From assembly GCF_024438035.1 (NCBI RefSeq), contig NZ_JANFQF010000008.1, positions 186,001-250,000 on the forward strand: 64,000 nucleotides of DNA. Reading direction: 5' to 3'. This document shows, piece by piece, positions 62,061 to 64,000 of this stretch. The translations under genes were made by a program, and so were the position numbers. This stretch comes from Rhodococcus tibetensis. GTDB taxonomy: Bacteria; Actinomycetota; Actinomycetes; Mycobacteriales; Mycobacteriaceae. The notes under the pieces were generated by a model. It was not told the origin of the DNA. It was given only the letters and a program-made list of their open reading frames with translations, and did no database searches. Within the stretch, counting starts at the first letter, position 1; every line of letters begins with the position of its first letter.

Positions 62061-62525
62061 ATGTCTACCCACGTTCACATCCTCCACTCCTGTGATGGCC
62101 TACGCCTCACCATTCCCGACGCCGATATCACGGTGCTGGTACCCGGCGAGGTCACCCTCGGGGCATACGAGGTTTTCCTGGTCGAGAGTCGGCAAGGCAG
62201 ACCGGGGCCACTGCATACCGAGCCGTGGCCGAAGTCCTACCACCTTCTGCGCGGCCGGATTCTCGTCCAGGCGGCCGACACCGGCTACGAACTCGCCCCG
62301 GGTGAATCCATCACCTTCCTCCCGGGAACGATGAACACCTTCACCGTTCTCAGTGAGTCGGCCGAGTTCCTCCTCGTCACGGCCGGTGCGGACATGAGCG
62401 GGTTCTTCACCGAACTCGACGCTCTCGGTCGCGCTCAGCACTCGGAGGAGGACGCCGCTCCCCTTCTCCACAAGGTCGCGAACGAGTACGGGATCACGCT
62501 GGCGAGCCAAGCTGGTGCGTCATGA
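62061..62525 (+). CDS. Cupin domain protein
   Basis: 154 residues from the ATG at 62061. The cupin barrel is seen in GPLHTEPWPKSYHLLRGRILVQAADTGYELAPGESITFLPGTMNTF, with His residues of motif 1 in PLHTEPWPKSYH and the motif 2 segment PGTMNTF; the usual second-motif histidine appears to be replaced by Asn. It may bind a metal or a small signal, or be a storage or regulatory domain. It is divergent from luxR and coupled to the DUF1304 gene by an ATGA overlap. Confidence 0.85.
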   Translation: MSTHVHILHSCDGLRLTIPDADITVLVPGEVTLGAYEVFLVESRQGRPGPLHTEPWPKSYHLLRGRILVQAADTGYELAPGESITFLPGTMNTFTVLSESAEFLLVTAGADMSGFFTELDALGRAQHSEEDAAPLLHKVANEYGITLASQAGAS

Positions 62526-62926
62526 TCGTCATTGCTCAGATTGCCGCGCTGATCGCGGCGGCCGTTCATCTACTCGCGTTCGTGTGGGAGTCGGTGGTGT
62601 TCCTTCGGCCGTCGGTGCACGAAAAGCTGTTCCGCATCCCGACCACCGACGTACCGGCCGTCCGCCTGTGGGCATTCAACGTCGGCTTCTACAACTTGTT
62701 CCTCGGTTCCGGCGCAGTGGCCGGCGTGGTTCTCTGGTGGGCGGGTTCGGACACCGCGGGCCGCACCCTCGTGGTCTACACCTGCATCTTCATGTTCCTG
62801 GTAGGAATCGCTCTAGCCGTCTCGGACCGCATGGCCCTAAGCCGCCCACGAGGGTCGGGAATCGCCGGAGCTATGTCCCAGAGCACACCTCCGCTGGTGG
62901 CGTTGATCGCCCTGTCGATCGGATGA
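62522..62926 (+). CDS. DUF1304 membrane protein
   Basis: 134 residues with four transmembrane helices. The DUF1304 features AAVHLLAFVWESVVF, WAFNVGFYNLFLGSGAVAG and STPPLVALIAL are complete. The family is of unknown function. The ATG overlaps the cupin stop, so the two are translated together under the LuxR-controlled promoter. Confidence 0.9.
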   Translation: MIVIAQIAALIAAAVHLLAFVWESVVFLRPSVHEKLFRIPTTDVPAVRLWAFNVGFYNLFLGSGAVAGVVLWWAGSDTAGRTLVVYTCIFMFLVGIALAVSDRMALSRPRGSGIAGAMSQSTPPLVALIALSIG

Positions 62927-63019
62927 GTGCGAGGGACCACGAACCTGCGGCTCGGATTGCCAGTAAGTTCTCAGACTCCGAACCCGCCCGGACGCCTCCC
63001 CGGGCGGCACCATGGAGTG

Positions 63020-63331
63020 ATGTCACAGATGACCGTGCTCGCCCTCGGTGGCACCGGCGAATCCCATCCCGACGACCACCGCACCGAAGTGTCAGGCCTC
63101 CTGCGGGAGGTCACCGACAAGCTCGACGATCGTTTTGTGGCCCGCTGGGTCGGCTACCCGGCGTCGTACGGGCCGGTCGCGGCAGGCGGCCTGAGCTACA
63201 AACAGAGCACCGAGATGGGTGTCCGCGCCTTACTCGACCGCCTGAAGGAGACCCCAGCCCCAATCATCCAAGCAGGTCAAGCAGGGCGGGTGACGCTCCG
63301 AATGTGTTGCGAACGCCCATCCCGCGGCTGA
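63020..63331 (+). pseudogene. LysB/PE-PPE-like alpha/beta hydrolase, truncated after the N-terminal half
   Basis: 103 residues from the ATG at 63020. The start TVLALGGTGESHPDDHRTEVSGLL and the segment ARWVGYPASYGPVAAGGLSYKQSTEMGVRALLDRLKE match the N-terminal half of cutinase-like hydrolases found in actinophages (LysB) and PE-PPE proteins. In those proteins the strand after PAP leads to the nucleophile elbow GYSQG; here it turns into IIQAGQAGRVTLR and stops. The catalytic serine and everything after are gone, so the gene is a broken remnant of phage or mobile-element origin. Confidence 0.65.
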
Positions 63332-63528
63332 CTCCCAGAGAGGTTGACCGTCGACCCCGTCCGACAGGAGAATCAGGGTTCGTTCCCTGACAGTGTGTGA
63401 GTGGCAGGAAGCCCTGACATTCGCAGAGGTGCGAGGGGGTCGAGAAGTGATTCGACATAGTCGACGACTCACGTCGATCCGGCGAATCGGTGGCCCTACA
63501 CCGCCTTGTGCCTGAAGGAGCGGTGAAC

Positions 63529-63957
63529 TTACTTCTCTGGCCTCGTTGTGAAAAGCGCATTCCGCCGGCCGGGTTCGATGACCAAATTCCTGACGAAGAG
63601 CCCAAAGTCGAAGTCCTCCTCGTCGCCCCATGTCGCCTCACTTCGAGGCATCACACCGGCGGGCTCGGGGTTGTACTCCCATGTCCGCTTGAAATCGTGT
63701 GCCGTGACGGATACGGTCGACTGGCCAGTTTTGCTCCTCTCCCAGGTCACGTGCAACGTGTCCACTAGATAGTCGTGGCCTCGAACCCAGAGTCGAAGTT
63801 GCATATTCTCCCGGTAGAGGACGACCAAATCACTACCCCAGTAGGAGAATTCGCCCTTGACCGGACGGTCGTCTCCCGCCGTGAGGACTTGCAACGATCC
63901 CTCGGCGGGGTCGAAATCGGGGGTTACTGCGTAGCGATCGAACTCTCGCACTTTCAT
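63529..63957 (-). CDS. Hypothetical protein at the right edge
   Basis: 142 residues; the ATG at 63957 is preceded by AGGA about eight bases away. It is rich in beta-type sequence with many aromatic and acidic residues: MKVREFDRYAVTPDFDPAEGS, GEFSYWGSDLVVLYRENMQLRLWVRGHDYLVD, then a polar C-terminus. There is no signal peptide, membrane segment or recognised domain. Position beside the truncated hydrolase suggests it belongs to accessory DNA. Confidence 0.6.
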   Translation of the reverse strand: MKVREFDRYAVTPDFDPAEGSLQVLTAGDDRPVKGEFSYWGSDLVVLYRENMQLRLWVRGHDYLVDTLHVTWERSKTGQSTVSVTAHDFKRTWEYNPEPAGVMPRSEATWGDEEDFDFGLFVRNLVIEPGRRNALFTTRPEK

Positions 63958-64000
63958 CTGCCCAGTCCTAAATCTCGGCCGCCAGTGTTCTTGGCACCGT

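Overview
The window is high-GC actinobacterial DNA. It most probably comes from a mycolic-acid-containing Rhodococcus. The evidence is the gene set for mycothiol (mshB), coenzyme F420 (fbiC), phosphatidylinositol mannosides (pimE, an lpqW-like lipoprotein), actinobacterial TAGNNT-type -10 boxes, and many GTG starts. From about 2.7 to 32.6 kb the gene order recalls, in reverse, the Mycobacterium tuberculosis Rv1157c-Rv1194c interval: PucR-type regulators, fadD36, proline dehydrogenase, P5C dehydrogenase, dapC, 7Fe ferredoxin, fbiC, mshB, lpqW, typA, mutT2, pterin dehydratase, pimE and an Rv1157c-like secreted protein. This synteny is from memory of that genome; no search was run.

Layout. 0-2.7 kb: end of an amino-acid permease and a membrane-anchored VWA protein. 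2.7-6.5 kb: two paralogous PucR regulators flanking an acyl-ACP desaturase homologue that has lost all four iron-binding glutamates. 6.7-12.6 kb: a leftward block with P5C dehydrogenase, proline dehydrogenase, a rhomboid-like protein, FadD36-like acyl-CoA synthetase and an MDR reductase. 12.7-19.3 kb: a split-barrel flavin/F420 protein, a coiled-coil protein, dapC, ferredoxin, and fbiC coupled to an unknown protein. 19.3-24.1 kb: two bacterial PH-domain proteins coupled to a family 5 uracil-DNA glycosylase, then a HemD-like protein, a VOC protein and small membrane or secreted-size proteins. 24.2-31.4 kb: mshB-lpqW, typA, a Cys-rich miniprotein, mutT2, pterin dehydratase, pimE.

From 31.7 kb the window becomes more accessory: a secreted protein, a Ser-Leu-Ser-Ile-Gly-Ser nonapeptide-repeat protein, tiny signal-less hydrophobic proteins, a Tat-exported DUF1906 protein, an EstB-like hydrolase, an Mrr-type nuclease, an amidohydrolase-CLC pair, an old yellow enzyme, an OmpA-like lipoprotein beside a PorH-like 37-residue acidic peptide, and an alpha/beta hydrolase. 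44.3-56.2 kb holds a CPBP protease, class I fumarase, an epimerase, an acyl-CoA dehydrogenase, an htpG-epimerase-mug run, an SDR and a PhoD-like phosphatase. 56.2-62.9 kb holds a polyketide-cyclase remnant, an EF-G2-like GTPase with no canonical start codon at the expected place, a serine hydrolase, a DHFR-like protein, and a LuxR regulator divergent from a cupin-DUF1304 pair. The right end (63.0-64.0 kb) carries an LysB/PE-PPE-like hydrolase broken off just before its nucleophile elbow and an unknown protein, so a mobile-element scar or boundary may lie there.

No rRNA, tRNA, CRISPR array or intact insertion sequence was seen. The strongest candidates for new biology are the desaturase pseudoenzyme between two PucR regulators, the set of tiny cell-envelope-like peptides, and the SIGS-repeat protein.
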